From Candidatus Dormiibacterota bacterium (GTDB lineage Bacteria > Chloroflexota > Dormibacteria > CF-121): DNA of 64,000 nucleotides. This document shows, piece after piece, positions 49,883 to 57,638 of this stretch (its first letter is position 1; each line of letters opens with the position of its first letter). The stretch lies in assembly GCA_035544955.1 (NCBI GenBank), contig DASZZN010000051.1:1-64000 (forward strand), written 5' to 3'. The position numbers and the translations under genes are program-made. The notes beneath the pieces are model-generated. The model saw only the letters and a list, made by a program, of their open reading frames with translations. It was not told the DNA's origin and ran no database searches.

Positions 49883-51556
49883 TTGTGGCCAGCCCTTCGA
49901 CGTAACCGCAGCCTTTCCGCCACAGACTGGGGGCTGGTGGAAACGGCTCCCCTGGGCGAACTCGATCTGGCGCGTCTCAAAGCCAGGCAATCCTCGCGCC
50001 CCACTGTCCAGCCGTTGGCGGCAGGATGGCGCCGGCCCTTGCCGAGCTGGCGGGACACGCTTGGCTGGAGCGGGGTCGCCCTCACCCGAGAAGTGAAGAC
50101 CTGGCACGCGGCTCTGCCCGCGCTGGTGCGTGGCGACGCCGTCTTCAGCTTGATGCTCTGGGTTGCCGTCTTCAGCGTTGCGGCGGCCGTCGTCGCCGTC
50201 CCCAGCATCCCGATCTCGGTCCGCTACAGTGCCGGGCTGGCCGCCGTCGCCTACCTCTTTCTTTGTGTGGAATTGATCCGCATCCGGCGGCCGGTTCCGG
50301 CACGCCAGGTGCTGCTGGGCGTCGCCGACCTCGCGGTCGTCATGGCCCTCGGCGCGCTCTCCTCCGCCTATGTGCCGTACGCGCATGTGCTGCTCTTCTT
50401 CGGGGCTGCGCGGCTTGCCGCGCGCTTCCGCGATCCGCGGATCCTCGCCGCCGGCCTCGTGCTGTTGTGGCCCTTCGAGGCCACCGGTCATCCCGCGTCC
50501 CTGGCGATCCTCATGGACGTCTTCCTGGTGCTGATGACGATGTGGCTCGTGGTGTACCTCACGAGCACCGCCGATCGGGCGCAGGCGGCGATCGGGCGAC
50601 AGGGCGCGCTAGCGGCGGTGGCCTCCGGATTGGCGCGGGCGCGCGATGAGGATGGACTCTTTGCAGAGCTGGCCGGCCAGGCACCGGCACTGGCGCCGAC
50701 TTGCGCCTGGGCCTTCTGGGTCAAAGATGCGAGCAGCGACGAGTTCCGCGCCGTCCGCTGGGCGGGACTGACCGACGGCGAGCTTCCCGGGTTCACCTTT
50801 ACCCCGACGCTGGGCACCGATCCCGGTCAGGCGATGCTCATCAAGGGCCCGCTACCGGGCACCAGCTTCGGGGAGTGCACGCTGATCCAACCGACCACCG
50901 GCGAGGACGGGATCAACGGCCTGATCACGGTCGCCGGCCGCGCGCGCGAGCTGGACCCGCCAACCCAGGGGTTGATCCGCGCCGTGGGCGACGAAATGGG
51001 CGCGACTTTGTTGCGGCTGCAGACCCGCAACGACGAGCGGCAGCAAGCCGAGGCGATGGAGCAGGCGAACCGGCTGGCGGGCCTCGCGGCGCCGTACGCG
51101 GCAGACCAGCGGGCGGCCCTGGCGGCGATCCGCCCCGGCATCGCGGACGTGCTGCGCTCGGAGAGCCTGCACCTCGAATGGGTCAACGGCGACCGCATGC
51201 GGCTGATCGTCGCCGAGGGTGACCCGCTGCAGGACCACGCGCCCACCTGGTTGCCGCTCGCCGGCACCCGCACCGCGGAGGCGCTGCTCGAGGGCCGGGC
51301 CATGCGCGAGCCGCTGACGGGACGCCGGCCAGAAGACCTCTTCGGCGTCCCGGCCGGGCTGCGCCACATCGCGGTCGCGCCGATGCGCTGCGACGACGTC
51401 GAGGGGACGCTCCAGCTGGCGCGCCGCCTACCGCGCCCCTACGCGTCCAGTGAAGTGCTCGTGCTGCAGCTGCTCGCGGAGCGGCTCGGCGTGCTGTTCG
51501 CGGCCGCGGTGCCGGCCGCCAGCGTCGTGAATTCCACTACGGAGGGAGTCCAATGA
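49883..51556 (+). CDS. Multispan membrane protein with GAF-like domains
   Basis: The 557-residue protein has five to six membrane spans (about 85-235, e.g. FSLMLWVAVFSVAAAVVAV and LAILMDVFLVLMTMWLVVYL). It then has two GAF-like cytoplasmic regions (about 245-385 and 390-540). It lacks a kinase, cyclase, GGDEF or phosphatase domain, so it resembles a sensor without output. The frame opens at TTG 49883; GTG 49937 is an alternative. It ends in an ATGA overlap with the 79-residue membrane protein gene, a likely partner. Confidence 0.65.
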   Translation: MWPALRRNRSLSATDWGLVETAPLGELDLARLKARQSSRPTVQPLAAGWRRPLPSWRDTLGWSGVALTREVKTWHAALPALVRGDAVFSLMLWVAVFSVAAAVVAVPSIPISVRYSAGLAAVAYLFLCVELIRIRRPVPARQVLLGVADLAVVMALGALSSAYVPYAHVLLFFGAARLAARFRDPRILAAGLVLLWPFEATGHPASLAILMDVFLVLMTMWLVVYLTSTADRAQAAIGRQGALAAVASGLARARDEDGLFAELAGQAPALAPTCAWAFWVKDASSDEFRAVRWAGLTDGELPGFTFTPTLGTDPGQAMLIKGPLPGTSFGECTLIQPTTGEDGINGLITVAGRARELDPPTQGLIRAVGDEMGATLLRLQTRNDERQQAEAMEQANRLAGLAAPYAADQRAALAAIRPGIADVLRSESLHLEWVNGDRMRLIVAEGDPLQDHAPTWLPLAGTRTAEALLEGRAMREPLTGRRPEDLFGVPAGLRHIAVAPMRCDDVEGTLQLARRLPRPYASSEVLVLQLLAERLGVLFAAAVPAASVVNSTTEGVQ

Positions 51557-51792
51557 TCAAGCAAACGGTGCGGGCGGCGAGCGAGGCCGACGGGCTGGTC
51601 AGCGAGATGCGCCAGCTGGCCCAGACGGTGGTGCCGGGGCAGACGATCGACGACCCGGCCTACCTGGAGCGGATGATCAGCACGCGTATTGCGACCTTCT
51701 TAATGGTGCTGCTGGTCACGATCATTTTTGCTACCTCGGCGCTGCCCGATGTCGGGCCGAGCCTGGCGAAGGTGATCCAGGCGCATCTCTAA
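51553..51792 (+). CDS. Small single-span partner protein
   Basis: The 79-residue protein has an N-terminal helical part (MIKQTVRAASEADGLVSEMR) and one C-terminal span ending at ATSALPDVGPSLAKVIQAHL. Its ATG overlaps the stop of the GAF membrane protein gene, so the two are made together. It may be a membrane subunit or chaperone for that sensor. No family was recognised. Confidence 0.65.
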   Translation: MIKQTVRAASEADGLVSEMRQLAQTVVPGQTIDDPAYLERMISTRIATFLMVLLVTIIFATSALPDVGPSLAKVIQAHL

Positions 51793-51871
51793 GCGGGATC
51801 GCTATCGGGTCCTGAGCGGTGAGGCGGCCCCCTTCGGCCTGAGATCGACTCCCTCTCGCCAACGTCGTAAA

Positions 51872-51896
51872 AGATTCAATTACTGTCGTTGAATCT
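51872..51896 (-). terminator. Terminator between convergent genes
   Basis: AGATTCAA and TTGAATCT form a perfect 8-bp stem with a 9-base loop. On the minus strand it is followed by TTTT, so it could end the NUDIX transcript; it is less suited to the plus strand. Confidence 0.5.
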
Positions 51897-51906
51897 GGCG
51901 CGAGGT

Positions 51907-52464
51907 CTAGGCATCCTGGCAGCCGTACTGGACGAGCGGGGCCCGCGCTGAACCGGAGGTGACTAACGCGATTCCGGTTTCCACGTATCCCCTAGCACCC
52001 GGGACGGGACCTGCAAACTTTTCGGCGATGACGGCGCGGACGGCTTCGGCAATGGGTGGCCGGAAATCCAGCCGGGGGAGCTGGTCCAGCGACACCCATT
52101 GCCAGCCGGCGAGCACGGGATCGCGGGAGTCGAGCACCGGCGCGGCCCCCTCCCCTATCTCTGCCTGAAAGATCAGGTTGACGACGTGGCGGTCGGGCGC
52201 GAGGCTCTCGCAGACGATCAGCAGCGGCCCGACATGTGACTCAAGGGCGAGCTCTTCCTTGAGCTCGCGGCCCAGGGCGGCGTCGAGCGTCTCGTGGCCC
52301 TCGAGCCGGCCGCCGGGCAGCACCCAGTAGCGCTGGCCCCGCTTGCGGTGTTCGGTAAGCAGGATCTGGTTCTGGCGCACGATGATCGCCGCCACCCGCA
52401 GCTGCGGTGTGATCGGGTTAAAGGCTTGCAGCAGGGACGCCAGACTGACGAGCGATGTGCTCAT
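51907..52464 (-). CDS. NUDIX hydrolase
   Basis: The 185-residue protein has a canonical NUDIX box, GGRLEGHETLDAALGRELKE then ELAL (Gx5Ex7REUxEExGU, about residues 51-73), and VLPGGRL before it. It should cleave a nucleoside diphosphate linked to X. C-terminal parts (SLDQLPRLDFRPPIAEAV) are typical of ADP-ribose or 8-oxo-dGTP-like members; specificity is not evident. It lies downstream of the LysM gene on the opposite side from lexA, but no LexA box directly precedes it. Confidence 0.85.
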   Translation of the reverse strand: MSTSLVSLASLLQAFNPITPQLRVAAIIVRQNQILLTEHRKRGQRYWVLPGGRLEGHETLDAALGRELKEELALESHVGPLLIVCESLAPDRHVVNLIFQAEIGEGAAPVLDSRDPVLAGWQWVSLDQLPRLDFRPPIAEAVRAVIAEKFAGPVPGARGYVETGIALVTSGSARAPLVQYGCQDA

Positions 52465-52485
52465 CGTAGTTTGCGGGTTCGCTCG

Positions 52486-52782
52486 CTACTCGCGCGGCAG
52501 CTGCAGCGACTGCCCGGGCGTCAGCAGAGGCGTCTGGAGCCGGTTGGCGAGCAGGATGGCCTCGACATGCGGGCGCGGATCGCCCGGGTAGTGGGCGGCG
52601 GCGATGCTCCAGACCGTGTCGCCCGGCGCCACCACCACCCGGTCGGTGGCCTGTGGCCCACTGCCATAGGCGAGCCGGCCGGTGGCCAGCAGCAGCGCGG
52701 CGGCCACCACCGCGATGCGGCCCCAGCCGCGCCGGCGCTGGGGTCGTGGGTAGGCGTGTCGGGCACCGTCCTGCACGAACAT
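52486..52782 (-). CDS. LysM protein, YneA/ChiZ-like SOS cell-division-inhibitor candidate
   Basis: From ATG 52782 the 98-residue protein has a basic N-terminus, one span (about 24-40) and a C-terminal LysM domain (about 47-95: VVVAPGDTVWSIAAAHYPG, LLANRLQTPLLTPGQSL). It is divergent from lexA. In Bacillus (yneA) and Mycobacterium (chiZ) genes for LysM proteins next to lexA delay division after DNA damage; by position and build this is the analogue. A LexA box overlaps the start codon and another lies in the promoter spacer. The in-frame ATG at 52824 is upstream of the likely transcription start. Confidence 0.8.
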   Translation of the reverse strand: MFVQDGARHAYPRPQRRRGWGRIAVVAAALLLATGRLAYGSGPQATDRVVVAPGDTVWSIAAAHYPGDPRPHVEAILLANRLQTPLLTPGQSLQLPRE

Positions 52783-52789
52783 GTGTTCG
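52776..52789. promoter_or_regulatory. LexA box 1
   Basis: CGAACATGTGTTCG, a perfect CGAAC-N4-GTTCG palindrome, overlaps the LysM gene start codon and its likely transcription start. Confidence 0.85.
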
Positions 52790-52795
52790 TTGAAG

Positions 52796-52824
52796 ACGCT
52801 AGCACGAACAGGTGTTCGCGTCAA
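52796..52824 (-). promoter_or_regulatory. Promoter of the LysM gene
   Basis: TTGACG (52819-52824) and TAGCGT (52796-52801) on the minus strand are 17 bases apart, with LexA box 2 filling the spacer. Confidence 0.6.
52805..52818. promoter_or_regulatory. LexA box 2
   Basis: CGAACAGGTGTTCG lies in the spacer of the LysM promoter, so LexA binding should block RNA polymerase. Confidence 0.85.
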
Positions 52825-52833
52825 TCCCCTATC

Positions 52834-52847
52834 CGAACAAGTGTTTG
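52834..52847. promoter_or_regulatory. LexA box 3
   Basis: CGAACAAGTGTTTG overlaps the -35 hexamer of the lexA promoter. A degenerate fourth half-site, CGAACGGATGTGC, lies in the spacer of that promoter. Confidence 0.8.
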
Positions 52848-52873
52848 CAATGGGCGAACGGATGTGCTAGGAT
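52845..52873 (+). promoter_or_regulatory. Promoter of lexA
   Basis: TTGCAA (52845-52850) and TAGGAT (52868-52873) are 17 bases apart. The predicted transcript has a leader of about 205 bases before ATG 53086 with no long open frame or riboswitch that I recognise. Confidence 0.55.
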
Positions 52874-53085
52874 GCCCCCGATTTGGAGATTCTCGGCGGG
52901 TCGTCGGACGTCGCATTTGCTGCGAAATCCACCGATGTCGACCCGAAAATTTCTGTGCTACCATGCTGTGATCGCGGTCTGAACCCCTCCTCTCCCCCCA
53001 CCCTTGACGCGCCGCTTGGGACGGCGCCGGGTGCGAGATGATCGGCTCTTGGCCGTCGACATCGGCGCAAAAGGGAGGGGACGTT

Positions 53086-53721
53086 ATGCCCGAACCGTTG
53101 ACCAGCAGGCAGCGGGAGATTCTGGAGTACCTCAGGTTTCGACAGAAAATCCGCAGCTACCCGCCGACCGTTCGCGAAATCGGCGAAGCGGTCGGCCTCT
53201 CCTCAAGTTCGACGGTCCAGAACCACCTCAACACCCTGGAGCGCAAGGGCTATATCCGGCGGGATCCGACCAAGTCGCGCACCATCGAAGTCGTCGATAT
53301 CGACGAAATGCAGGCCAAGCTTAGCAAGGTGGTCGCGGTACCCCTCATCGGGCGGGTCGCCGCCGGCCAGCCGATCCTCGCCGAGGAAAACGTCGAAGAC
53401 CACCTGGTGCTCAGCCAGGAACTCGTCGGCTCGGATAATGCCTTCGCCCTCGAGGTGCACGGCGACAGCATGAAAGACGTCGGCATCCTTTCCGGCGACT
53501 TCGTCGTCGTCCGGCCCGGTAAGGATGCGCCGAGCGGCAGCATCGTCGTCGCCCGGCTGGAAGACGACCAGACCAACGAGTCCACGGCCACCGTCAAGCG
53601 GCTCTTCCGCGAGGCCAACCGGGTGCGACTGCAACCGGAGAACGCGGCCTACGAGCCGATCTATAGCACGGCCGCCCAGCTCGAAGGCCAGGTCGTCGCG
53701 GTCGTCCGACTGCTGCGCTGA
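53086..53721 (+). CDS. lexA: SOS repressor LexA
   Basis: The 211-residue protein has the LexA winged helix (PPTVREIGEAVGLSSSSTVQ, about 26-45) and the S24 peptidase domain. The Ala93-Gly94 cleavage site lies in GRVAAGQP, the nucleophile Ser128 in GDSMKDVGI, and the general-base Lys171 in TATVKRLF. It represses SOS genes until RecA triggers self-cleavage. GAGGGGACGTT precedes ATG 53086; the longer open frame has no family likeness before that codon. LexA boxes lie between it and the divergent LysM gene. It is convergent with hflX. Confidence 0.95.
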   Translation: MPEPLTSRQREILEYLRFRQKIRSYPPTVREIGEAVGLSSSSTVQNHLNTLERKGYIRRDPTKSRTIEVVDIDEMQAKLSKVVAVPLIGRVAAGQPILAEENVEDHLVLSQELVGSDNAFALEVHGDSMKDVGILSGDFVVVRPGKDAPSGSIVVARLEDDQTNESTATVKRLFREANRVRLQPENAAYEPIYSTAAQLEGQVVAVVRLLR

Positions 53722-53731
53722 GCCCCGCCGG

Positions 53732-55024
53732 CTAGGCGCTGCGGTTCACGCCCGGCACGCGGAAGCGATCAAACTTCGGCAGTAGCCGGCGCGGTAAGGC
53801 GCCCCGCATCAGCACCCCGTCGCCGCGGTAGTCGACCGTATCGACGTTACCGTGGGCGTGGAATTCCGCTTGCCGTGCATTCTCGGTATACGGCAGCAGG
53901 ACCTCGATCGCGATCATCTCGCCGGGCAGCGCCTGGGCGATCGCGCGGCCCAGCGGTGCCAATCCGGTTTTGTGGAGCGCGGAAATCGGCACCACGGCGA
54001 GGTACGGCGACCAGTCCTGGGCCAGCAGTTGCTCCACGGCTGACGCGCTCAACTGATCCACCTTGTTGAGCGCGAGGACCTTTGGTTTCTCGAGCGCCCC
54101 GAGGTCCTGGAGCGTTTCGTGCACCGCCTCCATCTGGTCGCGCCCGTTGTAGCGTGTGGCATCGAGCACGTGGAGCAAGAGGTCGGCTTGCTGCACTTCT
54201 TCGAGGGTCGCCTTGAAGGCGGCCACCAGGTCGGTGGGTAATTTCTGGATGAAACCGACGGTGTCCGTAAAGAGCACCTCCCGCCGGTTGGGCAGGCGCA
54301 CCAGGCGGGTCGTCGGATCGAGGGTGACGAACAACGCATCCTCCACCTGGACCTGCGCGTGGGTCAGCGAATGCAGCAAGGTCGATTTGCCGCTGTTCGT
54401 GTACCCGACGATGGCGACCACCGGGTACGCGACGCGCCGGCGTCCTTCGCGACGCAGCGCCCGCTGCTTGCGGATCTCTTTGATCTCGCGGTCGAGCTCA
54501 CGGATCCGGTGGCGAATCCGCCGTCGGTCGCTCTCGAGTTTCTGCTCGCCGGGGCCGCGGGTGCCGACGCCGGCGCCCAGGCCGGAGAGGTCGCGACCCC
54601 CTTGCAGGCGCGGCAATAGATGATGCAGCTGCGCCGCCTCGACCTGCAGCCGGCCCTCCTTGGTGCGCGCTCGCTGGGCGAAGATGTCGAGGATCAACTC
54701 GGTGCGGTCGATCACCTTGACGTCGAGCTTTTTCTCCAGGTTGCGCTGCTGACGCGGGGAGAGCTCTTCGTTGAAGACCAGCAGGTCGAATCCGGCCTCG
54801 TGCTTCATCGCGTGCAACGCCTCGACCTTGCCCTTGCCGATGAAGAGCGCGGGGTCGGGCTTTTGCCGCCGCTGGGTATCGGTGCCGACCACGACCACGC
54901 CGGCCGTCTTCGCCAGTTCGCCCAGCTCGAGCATCTGCTCTTCGACGGCGACCAGCCCCTGGTCCTCGTAATCGAGCGACATCAGATAGGCACGCTCGTG
55001 CCTGCCGTTGGAATTCCGGATCAA
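53732..55024 (-). CDS. hflX: Ribosome-splitting GTPase HflX
   Basis: The 430-residue protein has the HflX-specific N-terminal nucleotide-binding domain (KPDPALFIGKGKVEAL and FNEELSPRQQRNLEK) and a central helical pair (LPRLQGGRDLSGLGAGVGTR). The G domain has GYTNSGKSTLL, FTDTVGFIQKLP, NKVDQL and SALH. HflX rescues or splits stalled ribosomes in stress. It is the last gene of the seven-gene repair/tRNA-modification unit; its ATG overlaps the miaA stop. Confidence 0.92.
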   Translation of the reverse strand: MIRNSNGRHERAYLMSLDYEDQGLVAVEEQMLELGELAKTAGVVVVGTDTQRRQKPDPALFIGKGKVEALHAMKHEAGFDLLVFNEELSPRQQRNLEKKLDVKVIDRTELILDIFAQRARTKEGRLQVEAAQLHHLLPRLQGGRDLSGLGAGVGTRGPGEQKLESDRRRIRHRIRELDREIKEIRKQRALRREGRRRVAYPVVAIVGYTNSGKSTLLHSLTHAQVQVEDALFVTLDPTTRLVRLPNRREVLFTDTVGFIQKLPTDLVAAFKATLEEVQQADLLLHVLDATRYNGRDQMEAVHETLQDLGALEKPKVLALNKVDQLSASAVEQLLAQDWSPYLAVVPISALHKTGLAPLGRAIAQALPGEMIAIEVLLPYTENARQAEFHAHGNVDTVDYRGDGVLMRGALPRRLLPKFDRFRVPGVNRSA

Positions 55025-55920
55025 CTCGCCTCTGCCGTCATGATACCGGTGCCCAGTCGCTCGATCGCGAGCTGCGGATCCGGTGGAATCCAGGTCACCC
55101 GCGGGTCCGCGCGGAACCAGGTCAGCTGGCGGCGGGCATACTGGCGCACCTGGCGCACCGTCGAGGCGTGTGCCGCCTCGAGCGTGAGCCCGCCATCGAT
55201 GTAGGCGGCCATCTCCGGGTACCCGTGACCGAGGCGCCGTAGGTCGGCGGTCGGGAAGTCACGACTAATGCGGCGGATTTCGTCGATCCAACCCTCGTCG
55301 ATCATGCGGTGCACGCGCGCCTCGATCCGCTGGTCGATCTCCGCGAGCGGCACGTCTAGGCCGAGGACCGTCGTCGACCACGGCGGAGGATTCGACTCGC
55401 GCGCCTCGCTCGGCGCCCGGCCCGTAACAGCGTGAATCTCGAGCGCGCGAATCATTCGGCGCGGATTGCGCCGCGCGCGGTCGGCGGCGGCGGGGTCGAT
55501 CCGCCGGAGCTCGGCATCGATGGCGTCCGGGCCCTCCTCGTCGAGGCGGTGCGCGAGCGCGGCGCGAATGGCCGGGGCCGGCGGGGCGTCGCCGAGGTTC
55601 CAACCGTCGAGAACGGCCCGCAGATACAGCCCGGTTCCGCCCTGCAGCACCGGCAGACGTCCCCGAGCCGCGATCTCCGAGATGGCCTGGACCGCCACGC
55701 GCTGGTAGTCGGCGACGGTAAATGGTTGATCGGGATCGACGACGCCGACGCCGTGCAAGGCGAGGCCGCGGAGCTCGGCCCGGGTCGGTTTGTTGGTACC
55801 GATGTCGCAGTGACGGAACACCTGGCGCGAGTCCATCGAGACCAGCTCACCGTTGAGCCGTTCGGCCACGCCGATCGCCAGCTCGGTCTTGCCGCTGGCC
55901 GTCGGCCCGACGATCGCCAC
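55021..55920 (-). CDS. miaA: tRNA dimethylallyltransferase MiaA
   Basis: The 299-residue enzyme has the P-loop VGPTASGKTELA, SMDSRQVFRHCDIGTNKP, the QGGTGLYLRAVLDG block and the C-terminal tRNA-binding RQVRQYARRQLTWFR. It puts the dimethylallyl group on A37 of UNN-reading tRNAs; MiaB, also in this operon, then adds methylthio. The start is GTG 55920, 14 bases after mutL ends. Length is normal. Confidence 0.95.
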   Translation of the reverse strand: MAIVGPTASGKTELAIGVAERLNGELVSMDSRQVFRHCDIGTNKPTRAELRGLALHGVGVVDPDQPFTVADYQRVAVQAISEIAARGRLPVLQGGTGLYLRAVLDGWNLGDAPPAPAIRAALAHRLDEEGPDAIDAELRRIDPAAADRARRNPRRMIRALEIHAVTGRAPSEARESNPPPWSTTVLGLDVPLAEIDQRIEARVHRMIDEGWIDEIRRISRDFPTADLRRLGHGYPEMAAYIDGGLTLEAAHASTVRQVRQYARRQLTWFRADPRVTWIPPDPQLAIERLGTGIMTAEAS

Positions 55921-55934
55921 GACGCGCAGGCTGG

Positions 55935-57638
55935 CTACGGCCGTTTGAACAGCCGCCTCAACTGGTCATCCGGCAGGATCAGCGTCGTCGGCCGTCCGTG
56001 CGGGCAACTGATCGGATCGTCGGTCATCGCCAGCAAGCTCAGCAGTTGTCGCGCGGATTCGGGCGTCATCGTGTCGCCGAAGCGAACCGCACTGTGGCAG
56101 GCGAGCAGCGCTGCCGTCTCGCGCAACCGGCGGTCGGGGGTCCGCTCGCCCAGCAGGTCGGTGAGTAACAGATCCAGGACGCGCTCGACCCGGCCTTCCG
56201 GCATGTCGGCCGGCGCGGCCAGGATCCGGATCGAGTGCGGCCCGAAACGCTCCCCCTCGAACCCGAGGGTTTGGAGCCACGGTTCGTGCCCCAGGAAGGC
56301 AGCCACCTGCCCGGGCGTGAGGTCGAGCAGATGCGGAATCAGCAGGAGCTGGCTCGAGGGCTGCTTCTGCTCGAGCCGACGGACGGTGCGGTCGAAGAGC
56401 ACTCGCTCGTGGGCGGCATGCTGGTCGACGAGGACCACTGCCCCGGGTGCTTCCGCGACGAGGTAGCCGCGGAGAAGCTGCCCAATGTACTCCACTGGCG
56501 GCAGCCGTGGGCTGTCGATCTCCCTCTCCCCTTCTGGGCGAACGGGGTAAGGGGTCACGGGCGCGCTCGAGAGCACGGCCGTCTCACGCAGCTCGAGCAG
56601 TGGCCCGCCGGTCGCGGATTGCAGCTCATAGACGGGGCTCTGCCGCAGCGCGCGGTAGCAGGCGCGCTCGACGACAGCGAAGATGGCGCCCTCATTCCGA
56701 AAGCGAACTTCGCGCTTGGTGGGATGGACGTTGACGTCCACCTCGGCGGGATCGACGCGCACGTCGAGCACCGCCAGCGGGAAACGATTGGGCTCGCGCA
56801 GCCCACGGTATGCCTGCTCGACCGCGAAGGCCAGGTTGCGGTGGTGGATTCGGCGCCCATTCACGAGGAGCACAACGTGCTCACGGCTGGCGCGATGCAG
56901 GGCCGGTGGACTGATCAGGCCGTGCACCATTCCATCGTCGACGGCGAGCATCGCGGCGGCAGTCGGCGCATCGTACACGGCGGCAAAGGCGGCGCGCCGA
57001 TCGCCATTTCCCGCGGTTTCTAGCACGCGCCGCCCGTCGACGGCGAGCGCGATGGCTACGAAGGGGTGCGCCAGGCCCAGCTCACCGACGAGGCGCACGA
57101 TGACCGCAGTCTCCGTCGCGGGTTGCTTGAGAAATTTGAGGCGCGCCGGCGTGTTGAAGAACAGCCGGCTGACGCTGATCCGCGTCCCCGCCGGACTCCC
57201 GACCGGACCCGTGGCGAGCTGCGCACCACCTTCGACCATCACCCGGTATCCCTCTCCCCCATCGCGCGGCCGGCTCACCGCCTCCACCCGCGCGACCGCG
57301 GCAATGCTTGCCAGAGCCTCGCCACGGAATCCAAGAGTCTCGATGGTTCGCAGGTCCTCGAGCGAACGGAGCTTGCTCGTGGCATGCCGCCGAAAAGCGA
57401 GCGGCAGGTCGACCGGGGTCATGCCCATCCCATCGTCGACGACCTCGATCACGTGCTGCCCGGAACCCTCGATGCTCACCTGGATCCGGGCCGCGCCGGC
57501 ATCGATCCCGTTCTCCACCAGCTCCTTGACGACCGCCGCGGGTCGATCGACCACTTCCCCAGCTGCGATCCCGTCGGCGACAGCCGTTGGCAGGATCGTG
57601 ATGCGCCCCGGCTCGAGGCCGGCCTCAGTGCGAGACAT
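55935..57638 (-). CDS. mutL: DNA mismatch repair protein MutL
   Basis: The 567-residue protein has the GHKL ATPase (about 1-320) with VVKELVENGIDAGA, DDGMGM, HATSKL, GFRGEAL and the linker. The C-terminal domain bears the endonuclease-type motifs DQHAAHERVLFD, ALLACHSAV and CPHGRP. The first is usually DQHAx2Ex4E; the last acid is Asp here. With MutS it directs strand-specific mismatch repair. The interdomain linker includes a repeat-derived segment (VTPYPVRPEGERE). ATG 57638 overlaps the mutS 3' end by 14 bases; the frame upstream of it is a shadow of mutS. Confidence 0.95.
   Translation of the reverse strand: MSRTEAGLEPGRITILPTAVADGIAAGEVVDRPAAVVKELVENGIDAGAARIQVSIEGSGQHVIEVVDDGMGMTPVDLPLAFRRHATSKLRSLEDLRTIETLGFRGEALASIAAVARVEAVSRPRDGGEGYRVMVEGGAQLATGPVGSPAGTRISVSRLFFNTPARLKFLKQPATETAVIVRLVGELGLAHPFVAIALAVDGRRVLETAGNGDRRAAFAAVYDAPTAAAMLAVDDGMVHGLISPPALHRASREHVVLLVNGRRIHHRNLAFAVEQAYRGLREPNRFPLAVLDVRVDPAEVDVNVHPTKREVRFRNEGAIFAVVERACYRALRQSPVYELQSATGGPLLELRETAVLSSAPVTPYPVRPEGEREIDSPRLPPVEYIGQLLRGYLVAEAPGAVVLVDQHAAHERVLFDRTVRRLEQKQPSSQLLLIPHLLDLTPGQVAAFLGHEPWLQTLGFEGERFGPHSIRILAAPADMPEGRVERVLDLLLTDLLGERTPDRRLRETAALLACHSAVRFGDTMTPESARQLLSLLAMTDDPISCPHGRPTTLILPDDQLRRLFKRP
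56521..56561. repeat. Palindromic repeat inside mutL linker
   Basis: CCCTCTCCCCTTCTGGGCG then AACGGGGTAAGGGGTCAC has the CCCCTT...AAGGGG arms of a dispersed repeat, related in style to the 7704/45928 element. It encodes a Pro/Glu-rich linker (VTPYPVRPEGERE). Confidence 0.5.

Noticed and set aside
49790-50491. Upstream extension of the SprT-like frame
   Set aside because: This part is antisense to the GAF membrane protein gene and has the Arg/Asp/Gln/His bias of a shadow frame; no motif begins before ATG 49789.
52880-53085. Riboswitch or attenuator in the lexA leader
   Set aside because: The 205-base leader has no recognisable aptamer fold or terminator; nothing beyond length supports it.
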